A stretch of DNA of 13,053 nucleotides. Origin: Spirochaetaceae bacterium (GTDB lineage Bacteria; Spirochaetota; Spirochaetia; DSM-2461). The translations under genes and the position numbers were made by a program. Under the pieces are notes generated by a model that did not search any database, was not told where the DNA came from, and saw only the letters and a program-made list of their open reading frames with translations. Location: contig JAEINM010000068.1 in assembly GCA_016342385.1 (NCBI GenBank), positions 1 through 13,053 of the forward strand, read 5' to 3'. Positions within the stretch are counted from its first letter, which is position 1. Each line of letters starts with the position of its first letter. Shown piece after piece: positions 1 to 6,405 of this stretch.

Positions 1-354
1 CGGGCTAATGTCATGATCTCGGATTTCTCATCGATAATGTTTGACTTTATTTTTCTTTTCTCCAGACCTGTTGCAGTTTTCAACTTTTCCATGGATCCCA
101 GAGGATTCGATCTCTGCGATATACGTGAGGAAAATCCCTACTATATGGTCAGAGACAGCGGTGCCATTCTTCATATGGACACAGAAAATTTCAGTGAAGT
201 ACCCGAAGTGATCAAAAATCTCTCTCTTCAGGAAGAAATGACCTTAAAAATCTCTGCGCTTCGTCAGATGGCCTGGAAATATCAGGGTCAGTCAGCAACA
301 GAAGGGGCAAAGGCTATTGCGGAGATCCGCAATTCAATCTCTGGTTCTAAATAG
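1..354 (+). CDS. CDP-glycerol glycerophosphotransferase family protein, C-terminal part (5' truncated by window)
   Basis: The reading frame is open from base 1 and ends at TAG 352-354, giving 117 residues of the C-terminus; the true start lies left of the window. The first residues (ANVMISDFSSIMFDF) match the conserved 'ADVLISDFSS-xxFDF' block of the TagB/TagF-type glycerophosphotransferase family (Glyphos_transf, PF04464), which transfers glycerol-phosphate-like groups from CDP-activated donors onto cell-surface polymers or glycolipids at the inner face of the membrane. After this block comes the usual tail, ending in helices (about residues 70-117) that look like the family's C-terminal cap. 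An ATG at base 13 is internal to the conserved motif and is not the start. The acceptor and polymer cannot be told from this fragment. The family call is fairly safe; the exact substrate is not. Confidence 0.75.
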   Translation, partial: RANVMISDFSSIMFDFIFLFSRPVAVFNFSMDPRGFDLCDIREENPYYMVRDSGAILHMDTENFSEVPEVIKNLSLQEEMTLKISALRQMAWKYQGQSATEGAKAIAEIRNSISGSK

Positions 355-446
355 AATCTCCAGTTAAATAGAAATACTCGCATCTCCGGAATTCTCACCC
401 TCTTTTAAATTTGTATTTTTATAGGTTTTATCATGTGATGTTGAGT

Positions 447-1247
447 TCAATAATCTATCAGAAGAATACATTCTGTCTGATACTGGTCGGGATTCCCACG
501 AAATATCATCCCCGGGCCTTTAATATAATGTTCAATAACAGGAGCTTTAACAGGAAAATCATGGTCCCGACAATAATTATACAATTTAACATAGGATGCG
601 CCCTGTGTCCCGTAGGCACCGTGATGAATAATTTTAACAGCTCTGGATTTCCTGAAGCTCTTTGTTTTTAGGCGAGACCTGACCATATTTTCATTGAGCT
701 GAATAACAGCTTCCATATGAACATTGTCCTCCTTGTATTCCATATCCGAGTAAAAAGTGAATGGTTTACCTATGGCAAAACGGCCGTATTCTTTATACAG
801 CCGGGCAAATCCTTTCCCAATCAGCTCATATTTTCCCACTAATTCCAGCCCGGCGTAACAGGGAAGTTCAAAATCGAACTCTATTATCCCGCTATATTCT
901 TCAATATACGAATCTGCAGTCAGTTTCTTCATCTGCTGCAGATCCCTCTTCATTTTTTTCAGACTGGAAAGTTTTCTCTCCACTTCTGTAAGCTTTTTTT
1001 CAATGAATATATTCAGATCGTCTTCACTGTCACAATCGGCCAGAATCTTCTGGATTTCCTTTAAGGTGAAACCCAGCTCTTTGAGCAGCACTATACTCTG
1101 GGCCCGTTCAAAATTCCGCTGGTTGAAATAGCGGTATCCTGAAATCTCATCAATTTCCGAGGGGATCAGAATACCCAGTTCCTGATAGTATCGAATAGTC
1201 TTTACACTGAGCCTGGAAGCTTGAGAAAATTCTCCAATCGATAGCAT
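447..1247 (-). CDS. MerR-family transcriptional regulator with C-terminal GyrI-like effector domain (BmrR-type)
   Basis: 266 aa. Residues 1-70 form a MerR winged HTH (MLSIGEFSQASRLSVKTIRYY, then GILIPSEID, SGYRYF). Residues ~75-115 are a charged, Lys/Glu/Leu-rich helix typical of the MerR dimerisation coiled coil. Residues ~120-266 form a GyrI-like/AraC-effector-binding domain, with a HHGAYGTQGASYVKLYNYC segment and the C-terminal ECILLIDY strand. This is the domain order of Bacillus BmrR and related multidrug sensors, which twist promoter DNA when a hydrophobic or cationic ligand binds. There is no Cys-rich metal-binding loop, so a metal sensor is unlikely. The start ATG (1247-1245) overlaps the stop of the upstream gyrI-like gene as TAATG, with AAAAGG upstream, so translation is probably coupled. 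It is the last gene of a three-gene unit whose promoter (2967-2998) carries a MerR-type palindrome, which suggests autoregulation. The ligand is unknown. Confidence 0.9.
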   Translation of the reverse strand: MLSIGEFSQASRLSVKTIRYYQELGILIPSEIDEISGYRYFNQRNFERAQSIVLLKELGFTLKEIQKILADCDSEDDLNIFIEKKLTEVERKLSSLKKMKRDLQQMKKLTADSYIEEYSGIIEFDFELPCYAGLELVGKYELIGKGFARLYKEYGRFAIGKPFTFYSDMEYKEDNVHMEAVIQLNENMVRSRLKTKSFRKSRAVKIIHHGAYGTQGASYVKLYNYCRDHDFPVKAPVIEHYIKGPGMIFRGNPDQYQTECILLIDY

Positions 1248-1858
1248 TATTCGACCTTTTCAAGGGGATGGCGGATTATGGTTCTCAGTTTTTCCGGAGC
1301 CGTTCGCTGAGGATTACTCATATACACTTCTCTGTGTTTTCCCCGGAGCCGATACCCCTGTTCTTCGGCGAAATGGTGCATTGCCGATATAGTTGCCGCC
1401 TCCTGAGCATAGGGTCCCAGATAGAGGACCTGAACAGACAAGCCGTCTTCCAGAGTCTCCAGCTCTGCCCTTTCAAGCATGGGAGGATTCTTTTTTATTT
1501 GCAGTTTGGCTTTCGCCTCTTTAAATTCTTTTTCTGTAATATAATCGGGCAGAGCTATCATAACCTTCCAGAACCAGTTGTCTTTATTGTCCTCTGTAAA
1601 ATCCTTCATATCTTCAGCCCACCACTGCCCTTCCAGAGGTGCGACGACAAAATCCTTTCCCTCTTCCTTCAGTGAAAATTTCAGAGTATACGCCATACCG
1701 TAGAGAACACCCATGGCATTCTCGAATTCTATGGATCGATTGGGGTCCCCTTTTCCCCTGAAGGTGACATACTGCATAGCCGGAATGGTAACAATCTGCG
1801 GTTGTTTCTTTGAACTGAAGGCTACTTTATAGTGTTTTTTTAGGTCTATTTTTTCCAT
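1247..1858 (-). CDS. GyrI-like small-molecule-binding domain protein
   Basis: 203 aa, soluble, with no signal peptide. The whole protein looks like a free-standing GyrI-like (SHS2-fold) domain: an early strand with QYVTFRGKGDPN, a central conserved PLEGQWWAED segment, WFWKVMIALPDYIT, and the C-terminal block VLYLGPYAQEAATISAMHHFAEEQGY plus HREVYMSNPQRTAPEKLRTIIRHPLE. The last block is characteristic of the family branch ending in 'H-EIYLSDPRRTxPEKLKTIxRxPV'. Members bind, and in some cases hydrolyse or sequester, small hydrophobic or cationic molecules. The start is supported by AAGGA about 10 bases upstream of ATG 1858-1856. The gene sits 14 bases after the frameshifted BtrH-like gene and overlaps the MerR gene by one base (TAATG), so the three are very likely cotranscribed. 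Its pairing with a regulator that carries the same fold suggests it handles the same ligand, which is inference. Confidence 0.85.
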   Translation of the reverse strand: MEKIDLKKHYKVAFSSKKQPQIVTIPAMQYVTFRGKGDPNRSIEFENAMGVLYGMAYTLKFSLKEEGKDFVVAPLEGQWWAEDMKDFTEDNKDNWFWKVMIALPDYITEKEFKEAKAKLQIKKNPPMLERAELETLEDGLSVQVLYLGPYAQEAATISAMHHFAEEQGYRLRGKHREVYMSNPQRTAPEKLRTIIRHPLEKVE

Positions 1859-1872
1859 GATATCTTTCCTTA

Positions 1873-2936
1873 TTATAGTTTATAATGGCTGTTTATTGCG
1901 TCAACAAAATTCTTTTCCGCCAGATAGAGATCTTCTGCTCTTTTGGCAATATTTTCTAATAGAGCGATCTTTTTCTCTTTGCTACTTTTTTTAAAATCTT
2001 CCGCTGCATTTTTGTAACTGTCAGCAAGTGCATTCCAGCTCTTTTCACTATCTTCTGCTGCCCGGATTATGTGCTGATTATTGTCATTTTCCAGGTTGAT
2101 TTTCAAAAACCGCCCATACAGAGTTCTAAACGCAGCTCCTCCGGTTCCATTTGTTTCGATACAGCCATAGTGGAATTCCAGCAGAGGCTGAATCATATAA
2201 GAGGGCTGGGTATGGGAGAAAGAGCGGATCTCCGCTGATAAGTTCTTCAATCCTTCCAGACCGGCTAAGAATTGATCGCTCCTTATTTCCTCTTTCATAT
2301 TATTGTGATATTCCACCAGGGATTCTTGTGCAATAGATGACCAATCGGGCTGAAAAGTCTCCGAGAAAGGGGGAAACCAGTAATACTCTCCTCCCGGAGG
2401 AAATACGTCTGTCCTGCTGAATCGTGCTCTGTATCCGTAACTAAGGCTGTCCCCTTCTGTCTGTCCATAGCGAACAGTGTTACCAGATGCCACCCGAAAG
2501 ACATATATTTTGGACCGTATTTCCCGCCATACAAGTAGGGGAGATAACGCATATCGACACGCAATATTACAGGTATACCCTGTTCCAGAAGTCCTTCAAT
2601 CTCATTCCATCGGGGGTCATCGGAGTCCTGCCTTACAGTAAAGGGGATTCCCGTGTTCTTTGAAAAACTCTCTCTCATATTTTTACTTCGCCCCCCCAAA
2701 AAGGGGAACGCTGTTTTTTCATAGACAAATCCCGGAGCCGCTCCGGCTCCGATAATCTGCTCCTCGGTAATCTCATACCCCTGATAGTGAAGAGCATTTA
2801 AAATAGCAGAACTCTCACAGTGTTTTCCGGCAATCGCTTTGTGATTCAGAGAGATCACCTTCCCCTCGTCACCGGACTGTTTCATACAGCTGGTAAGGAT
2901 ATTGACAACAGCCAAAAACGCAATCATTTTTTTCAT
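1873..2936 (-). pseudogene. BtrH_N/DUF4872 cysteine acyltransferase- or peptidase-like lipoprotein, split by a -1 frameshift
   Basis: Two overlapping frames form one family-length protein. Frame A (2936-2295) starts at ATG with a strong upstream GGGGAGG and has a lipoprotein signal with lipobox LTSC (Cys17). It then carries a C39-like BtrH N-terminal domain: KHCESSAI (Cys40), PFLGGR at ~78-83, VDMRYLPY, FGWHLV (His150) and VTDTE (Asp168), a plausible Cys-His-Asp triad. Frame B, read in the -1 frame, ends at TAA 1875-1873. From about 2380 it continues with the DUF4872-like helical C-terminus (FQPDWSSIAQESLVEYHNNM, LAGLEGLKNLSAEIRSF), then a Lys/Glu-rich helical tail. Joining them at the C5 run 2369-2373 gives about 354 aa, near the usual family size. 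The founding relative BtrH transfers an acyl side chain from a carrier protein to butirosin, so an acyl-transfer or thiol-hydrolase role outside the membrane is inferred. It is first in the unit with the gyrI-like and merR genes. A broken gene, a sequence error or programmed frameshifting remain possible. Confidence 0.8.
2369..2395 (-). other. Frameshift point: slippery heptamer T_TTC_CCC with upstream SD-like GGGAGGAG
   Basis: Read on the minus strand, the zero frame passes through GGT TTC CCC CTT (2378-2367). The heptamer T TTC CCC (2376-2370) has the X_XXY_YYZ pattern, and slipping back one base re-pairs as TTT CCC and enters the frame that encodes the DUF4872 part. A GGGAGGAG element (2395-2388) ends 11 bases before the heptamer, close to the spacing of the SD-like stimulator of bacterial dnaX -1 frameshifting. 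I see no strong downstream stem-loop. The simpler reading is the loss of one C from an original C6 run. Confidence 0.5.
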
Positions 2937-2966
2937 AATTCCTCCCCTTATTTTCTAACTGAATAG

Positions 2967-2998
2967 AACATAAGCCCTCCCCTATAGGGGAGAGTCAA
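2967..2998 (-). promoter_or_regulatory. MerR-type promoter with 16-bp palindromic operator
   Basis: On the minus strand, TTGACT (2998-2993) and TATGTT (2972-2967) are separated by 20 bases instead of 17. The spacer contains a perfect 16-bp palindrome, CTCCCCTATAGGGGAG, at 2977-2992. An over-long 19-20-bp spacer filled by a dyad is the hallmark of MerR-family activated promoters. From memory, the arms CTCCCC/GGGGAG match those of the BmrR/Mta-type operators closely. It lies about 30 bases upstream of the BtrH-like start codon and probably drives the three-gene unit that encodes its own MerR regulator. Confidence 0.8.
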
Positions 2999-3039
2999 GA
3001 AAAAAATCCTTCTTTTTTCACAATTGATCACCAAGCCAC

Positions 3040-3068
3040 TTTACATTATATATATAATTTTATATATA
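3040..3068 (+). promoter_or_regulatory. Possible promoter of the PTP-like gene
   Basis: TTTACA (3040-3045) and TATATA (3063-3068) are 17 bases apart, about 30 bases before the ATG at 3100. The region is a run of alternating TA, so several -10 registers fit (for example TTGATC 3024-3029 with TATATA 3047-3052) and the exact one cannot be fixed. Confidence 0.35.
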
Positions 3069-3099
3069 TAGATAAAACACATTTTACGAGGCGACAAAT

Positions 3100-3546
3100 A
3101 TGAATACTAAAGAACTTCCCAGATATTTTAAAGTAAATGAATCTTTTGCCACGGGTGCCCAGCCAACGGCCGATGGACTGACTATCCTGAAAGAAAATGG
3201 CTATACCGCCATAGTAAATATATCTCCCGTATCGACTCCCAATTATCTGGTTGATGAGGGAAAGTTGACTGAAGATCTGGAGATGGAATATGTGCACTAT
3301 CCCGTTGATTGTTCAAATCTGAAAGAAAGACATTACAACATGTTTTCACGGATTTTAAAGGGATTAGAAGGTGAAAAGGTTTTTATCCATTGCGGTGGGA
3401 ATATTAAATCATCCAATCTGATGCACATGTACCGTGTCATCGAAAATAAAGAGAATGAAAAAGAGTCTCTCCTTGATCTGCTGAAAATACAGAACCCCGA
3501 GGACAAATGGTTTGAATATTTTAAAAGCTTCGGAATGGCCGGTTAA
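3100..3546 (+). CDS. PTP/DUF442-like phosphatase family protein with CxxNxK active-site variant
   Basis: 148 aa, cytoplasmic, no signal peptide. It resembles the small bacterial protein-tyrosine/dual-specificity phosphatase-like family related to the BLH phosphatases (DUF442): FATGAQPTADGLTILKENGYTAIVNI at ~16-41 is the typical 'SGQPTxEGLxxLKxxGxxxVINL' opening, followed by MEYVHYPVD and then the P-loop VFIHCGGNIKSSNLMHMYRV with Cys98. Relatives that I recall read HCxxNxRxS here, so the expected Arg is a Lys in this protein. The nucleophile is kept but the phosphate-binding Arg is substituted, so activity is uncertain. The start ATG has GAGG about 9 bases upstream. It is the only intact plus-strand gene between two minus-strand blocks and is divergent from the MerR-controlled unit, with roughly 160 bases between their start codons. 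The substrate is unknown. Confidence 0.7.
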   Translation: MNTKELPRYFKVNESFATGAQPTADGLTILKENGYTAIVNISPVSTPNYLVDEGKLTEDLEMEYVHYPVDCSNLKERHYNMFSRILKGLEGEKVFIHCGGNIKSSNLMHMYRVIENKENEKESLLDLLKIQNPEDKWFEYFKSFGMAG

Positions 3547-3603
3547 TAGATTTTTTAGAAAAATTGGAGTATTAGGACATTTCCTGCTATTTGTTATACA
3601 ATA

Positions 3604-3785
3604 AAGGGAGTGAAGGAATACTGGGTGGTTGATCCGGGAAATGAGTATATAAGGGTTTTTCAGCTGAAAGAGGGAAATATGATTATGGCACTCTGATTCC
3701 ATCGGATGATTTGACAGATAAAAACACAACAGCTTCTTCTATTGTCTTACCGGGATTCCAGATAGATATAAAAGAACTGTTTTAA
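3604..3785 (+). pseudogene. Uma2-family (DUF820) protein remnant, 3' fragment with frameshift
   Basis: Only the C-terminal ~60 codons are recognisable. KGVKEYWVVDPGNEYIRVFQ (from 3604) is the hallmark 'YGVxEYWIVDP' strand of Uma2/DUF820 proteins (PD-(D/E)XK-like fold). One frame on, KYDYGTLIPSD and SSIVLPGFQIDIKELF with stop TAA 3783-3785 form the usual 'GD-x-S-x-LPGFxLDLxxLF' end. The shift occurs at GAGGGAAATATG (3670-3681) and is explained by the loss of one G. Upstream of 3601 the family sequence is absent, so about two thirds of the gene has been lost, and no start codon or RBS is credible. This is a decayed gene with no expected product. Confidence 0.8.
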
Positions 3786-3835
3786 AATTCATAAATATTC
3801 CAACAGCTATATACTATGACCTCTTTCTTCTATTC

Positions 3836-3997
3836 TTATTTCTTCTTTTTTCTTGTTGCAAATAAAGCCATATCCACCGCACCGAGAATCAGAAAGGCTG
3901 CTCCCATTGGAATATTGTCTTCTGTAAAAAGCAGGAAAACAAATCCTGCTATGAAAAAAGCTATCGCCGCAATCAGATATAAAAAAGATGATCTCAC
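3836..3997 (-). CDS. Small two-helix membrane protein (53 aa, GTG start)
   Basis: I choose the GTG at 3997-3995 because AAGGAG (4008-4003) sits at ideal spacing before it and the protein then begins directly with a membrane helix. The longer ATG reading from 4150 would run through the 3' end of fabF and add a low-quality N-terminus. The product is two hydrophobic segments (FLYLIAAIAFFIAGFVFLLF, about residues 5-24, and MGAAFLILGAVDMALFA, about 31-47) joined by a short TEDNIP turn and ending in RKKKK, which by the positive-inside rule puts the C-terminus in the cytoplasm. It follows fabF by 16 bases and is probably cotranscribed. No family is recognised; it resembles the generic small helical-hairpin proteins seen in many genomes. 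Confidence 0.65.
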   Translation of the reverse strand: MRSSFLYLIAAIAFFIAGFVFLLFTEDNIPMGAAFLILGAVDMALFATRKKKK

Positions 3998-4013
3998 AAT
4001 GAATCTCCTTGAA

Positions 4014-5249
4014 TTAGATTTTCCCCACGATAAGACTGGAATTGTGTCCGCCGAATCCGAACGAATTAGACAGGGCATAATTGACATCTCTCTCGACGAC
4101 TTCCCGATTAATACAGGAAACAGCAATCGCCGGATCGAGGCTCTCAACATTGATATTGGCTGGGATTTTATTCTCTATTACAGATTTAATGCAGAAAATG
4201 GCTTCCAGACCGGCTGTCGCACCAAGGAGATGTCCGTGCATGGACTTTGTTGAACCGACAGACAAATGACTCTGATCGTCTCCCACCAGTTTGTATATCC
4301 CTTTGGATTCACCGATATCTCCCAGAGGTGTTGATGTACCATGGGCATTGATATAATTCAGTTGAGAAGGATTCAGTCCTGCTGTCTGACAGGCCATCTT
4401 CATGGAGTGATATGCTCCTGTTCCTTCCGGATCGGGAGCGGCAAGATCATAGGCATCTCCCGACATTCCCACGGCACAAACTTCACAGAGAATATTAGCT
4501 CCCCGTTTTTTAGCATGTTCATACTCTTCGAGGATGAGAATGGCACTACCCTCTGCAATGACAAATCCATCGCGATCAGTGTCATAGGGACGTGAGGCTT
4601 TTTTCGGGGTATCATTAAAATTCGTAGACAGGGCTCTCATTCTGTTAAAAGCTCCCACAATAAATCCATTAATAGTGCTTTCTGCTCCACCGGCAACCAT
4701 GACATCGGCCTGACCGGATTGTATAATCATCAACGCTGTGGCGAAAGAGTGATTGGCCGTTGCACAGGCTGTCTGCATACTGAGATTGGGGCCCTTAATG
4801 CCATGCTCCATACTTAAAAATCCCGAAGCGATATTACCGATTGTCTGAGGAACATAAAATGGGCTGATCCCTTTTATCCCCTTTTCATTATATCCTGTAA
4901 TATTTGTAAGCGAAGCATCGACTCCTCCAAGTCCGCTTCCCAGGCAGATTCCCACACGATAGGGATCATTTTCCACAGTAAAACCCGACTGTTCTTTTGC
5001 TTCCTTTAAAGCAACGGCTGCATAATGAACAAAATCATCTAAGCGGTTGGCTTTTTTGGGATTATTGAAAAGATTTTCTTTATTGAGATTTTTAACTTCT
5101 CCGGCAATACGCACGGGAAAACCTGTAGCATCAAATTTGCTTATTGTATCGATACCGCTTTCACCGTTGAGAACTTTTTTCCAGCTGTCTTCCACATTAT
5201 TGGCCAGGGGATTTACAGTTCCCATTCCTGTTATAACGACTCGTTTCAA
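4014..5249 (-). CDS. fabF: Beta-ketoacyl-[acyl-carrier-protein] synthase II (FabF-like)
   Basis: 411 aa, the full FabF length. It condenses malonyl-ACP with acyl-ACP in fatty-acid elongation in the cytoplasm. The thiolase-fold catalytic triad is intact: Cys162 in MQTACATANHSFATA, His303 in NAHGTSTPLGD and His340 in KSMHGHLLGATAG, with Lys335 also conserved. KRVVITGMGTVNPLAN at the N-terminus and NSFGFGGHNSSLI at the C-terminus are standard. The start codon is TTG (5249-5247), supported by GAGGAG six to seven bases upstream and by the alignment of VVITGMG to the family start; there is no in-frame ATG nearby. The rest of the fatty-acid gene set (fabD, fabG, acpP) is not adjacent, so this may be a second, free-standing condensing enzyme; KasA/FabF-like enzymes of specialised lipid pathways are an alternative. 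Upstream is a promoter candidate at 5281-5309; a 53-aa membrane protein gene follows. Confidence 0.92.
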   Translation of the reverse strand: MKRVVITGMGTVNPLANNVEDSWKKVLNGESGIDTISKFDATGFPVRIAGEVKNLNKENLFNNPKKANRLDDFVHYAAVALKEAKEQSGFTVENDPYRVGICLGSGLGGVDASLTNITGYNEKGIKGISPFYVPQTIGNIASGFLSMEHGIKGPNLSMQTACATANHSFATALMIIQSGQADVMVAGGAESTINGFIVGAFNRMRALSTNFNDTPKKASRPYDTDRDGFVIAEGSAILILEEYEHAKKRGANILCEVCAVGMSGDAYDLAAPDPEGTGAYHSMKMACQTAGLNPSQLNYINAHGTSTPLGDIGESKGIYKLVGDDQSHLSVGSTKSMHGHLLGATAGLEAIFCIKSVIENKIPANINVESLDPAIAVSCINREVVERDVNYALSNSFGFGGHNSSLIVGKI

Positions 5250-5280
5250 TTCTTACTCCTCACTTTGCATGTGTTACTAC

Positions 5281-5309
5281 AACATACAATACCAGAACTT
5301 TTACTGCAA
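5281..5309 (-). promoter_or_regulatory. Candidate fabF promoter
   Basis: On the minus strand, TTGCAG (5309-5304) and TATGTT (5286-5281) are 17 bases apart, placing transcription start near 5274 and giving a leader of about 25 bases that includes the GAGGAG site. The matches to consensus are moderate. Confidence 0.45.
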
Positions 5310-5342
5310 ATGCTTTATATAATTCAATATTTGATAATACAA

Positions 5343-5618
5343 CTACCTGGCTCTGAATAAAACAGTGATTTCATCACCGATGCGAATATTTTCCTTTTTC
5401 CTTACTTCTTTTTTCAATGCGATAAAAAGTGTGCCGTCTCCAAAGGGAAGCAGAGAAGTTCTGACAATTGACCCACCGATTTTTGCGTTAATGGCAATGA
5501 GGCCTCTCGTAGCTAAATGCATCAATTCTTTTGATATTTCCCGGGGTACTTTGATGTAATGCCACCCCCCTTTTTGGGGGAAAATTTCGACTTTTCCAGT
5601 AATTACATAATCATACAT
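5343..5618 (-). CDS. DUF1905 domain-containing protein
   Basis: 91 aa, single domain. The order of conserved blocks fits DUF1905: an N-terminal strand TGKVEIFPQKGGWHYIKVP, then KELMHLATRGLIAINAKIGGSIVRTSLLPFGDGTLFIALKKEVRKKENIRIGDEITVLF, where RG-hydrophobic-x-V/A-x-I-GG, the S-L-x-P-x-GDG turn and the final 'RKxxxIxxGDxVxV' are typical. The fold is a small beta-barrel and the biochemical role of the family is not established. It starts 12 bases after the methyltransferase stop, with only a weak SD (GAAAG), so it probably depends on cotranscription with that gene. A C5-T5-G5 inverted repeat lies inside the gene at 5566-5580. Confidence 0.8.
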   Translation of the reverse strand: MYDYVITGKVEIFPQKGGWHYIKVPREISKELMHLATRGLIAINAKIGGSIVRTSLLPFGDGTLFIALKKEVRKKENIRIGDEITVLFRAR

Positions 5619-5630
5619 AATAATGATCTT

Positions 5631-6326
5631 TCAAAGTTCTTTACGAAAGAGGTAGAAACCGAATCCCATTGTGGTTCGTCCATACTGTCTGTAAAATAGA
5701 TTCCATTTTCTGACATGGTCCAGTTTTTCCTTATTTGAACCAAGCTCTGCTTCCATCCTGGATGACCATTCGAAGTGATCCCATTCATCGATATTACTCT
5801 CCACCGCGTAGAGAGAGATAAGATGAAAAGATTCAGCCTGGGAAATATTCTCTTCATGAGTATTGTATACTCCCACAGGCTCACCGATAAATGTCAGATA
5901 TTCCTGGTCCGGTTCTCTTTTCCAGAATCCCTCACCTATGAGAATCAGGCCTCCCGGTTTGACCAGGTCTTTCATCTCTTTCAGAGCATGGGGATAGGCG
6001 GCATCACCCATTCCAAAGGCATGAGTTGATCCAATACAGACAGCAAGGTCAAAACTGTTTTTATTCAAGCCGGCTTTAACGATATCAGTCTCCGTGTATT
6101 TCAGTTTGCCACCGGCCTTAAGCATCACAGCTTTGTCCCGGGCCCTATCGAGAGATCTGTCATTGATATCTATTCCAAAGCAATGGCCATGAGAGAATTG
6201 ATAGATCCGGGTCAGAAACTCCCCTTCTCCACATCCTATATCGAGAACTTTACTATGCTCATCCAATGCAAGCATGCTGATAATTCTATCGGCCCGTTCC
6301 CCACTTAGAGGACTATTGAATAACAT
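5631..6326 (-). CDS. Class I SAM-dependent methyltransferase
   Basis: 231 aa, cytoplasmic. SAM-binding motif I is VLDIGCGEGEFL (about 27-38), followed by the acidic post-I loop GIDIND (53-58), which binds the SAM ribose, then the motif IV region FDLAVCIGSTHAFG and motif V/VI PGGLILIGEGFWKREPDQEYL. The FWKREP segment and C-terminal 'RKWNLFYRQYGRTTMGFGFYLF' are common in a group of uncharacterised small-molecule methyltransferases found widely in bacteria; the substrate is unknown. The start ATG has GAGGAG seven bases upstream. It is the first gene of the minus-strand run with the DUF1905 gene and is divergent from the DinB-family gene, with only 79 bases between their start codons. Confidence 0.85.
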   Translation of the reverse strand: MLFNSPLSGERADRIISMLALDEHSKVLDIGCGEGEFLTRIYQFSHGHCFGIDINDRSLDRARDKAVMLKAGGKLKYTETDIVKAGLNKNSFDLAVCIGSTHAFGMGDAAYPHALKEMKDLVKPGGLILIGEGFWKREPDQEYLTFIGEPVGVYNTHEENISQAESFHLISLYAVESNIDEWDHFEWSSRMEAELGSNKEKLDHVRKWNLFYRQYGRTTMGFGFYLFRKEL

Positions 6327-6405
6327 ATTGACTCCTCTTTTCAGTTTCTTTCAGATAGTGCGAAATTTCAATAGATCGCTTATGATTAATAGCTGAGGAA
6401 AAATT

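Noticed and set aside
2369..2493. Treating the minus-strand ATG at 2493 as an independent gene start for the DUF4872-like half.
   Set aside because: No SD precedes it, and its first ~40 residues are an out-of-frame reading of the BtrH_N domain; the two halves are better explained as one gene with a frameshift.
3040..3070. Alternating TA tract as a tandem repeat or origin element.
   Set aside because: It is short, lies directly upstream of a gene and is adequately explained as an AT-rich promoter; no DnaA-box cluster is present.
3998..4150. Longer ATG-started form of the small membrane protein (104 aa from 4150).
   Set aside because: It would overlap the fabF 3' end by more than 130 bases, and the added N-terminus is low-quality sequence; the GTG at 3997 has a proper SD and begins at the membrane helix.
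5566..5580. C5-T5-G5 inverted repeat as a terminator.
   Set aside because: It lies inside the DUF1905 coding sequence near its 5' end and has no following T tract in the direction of transcription.
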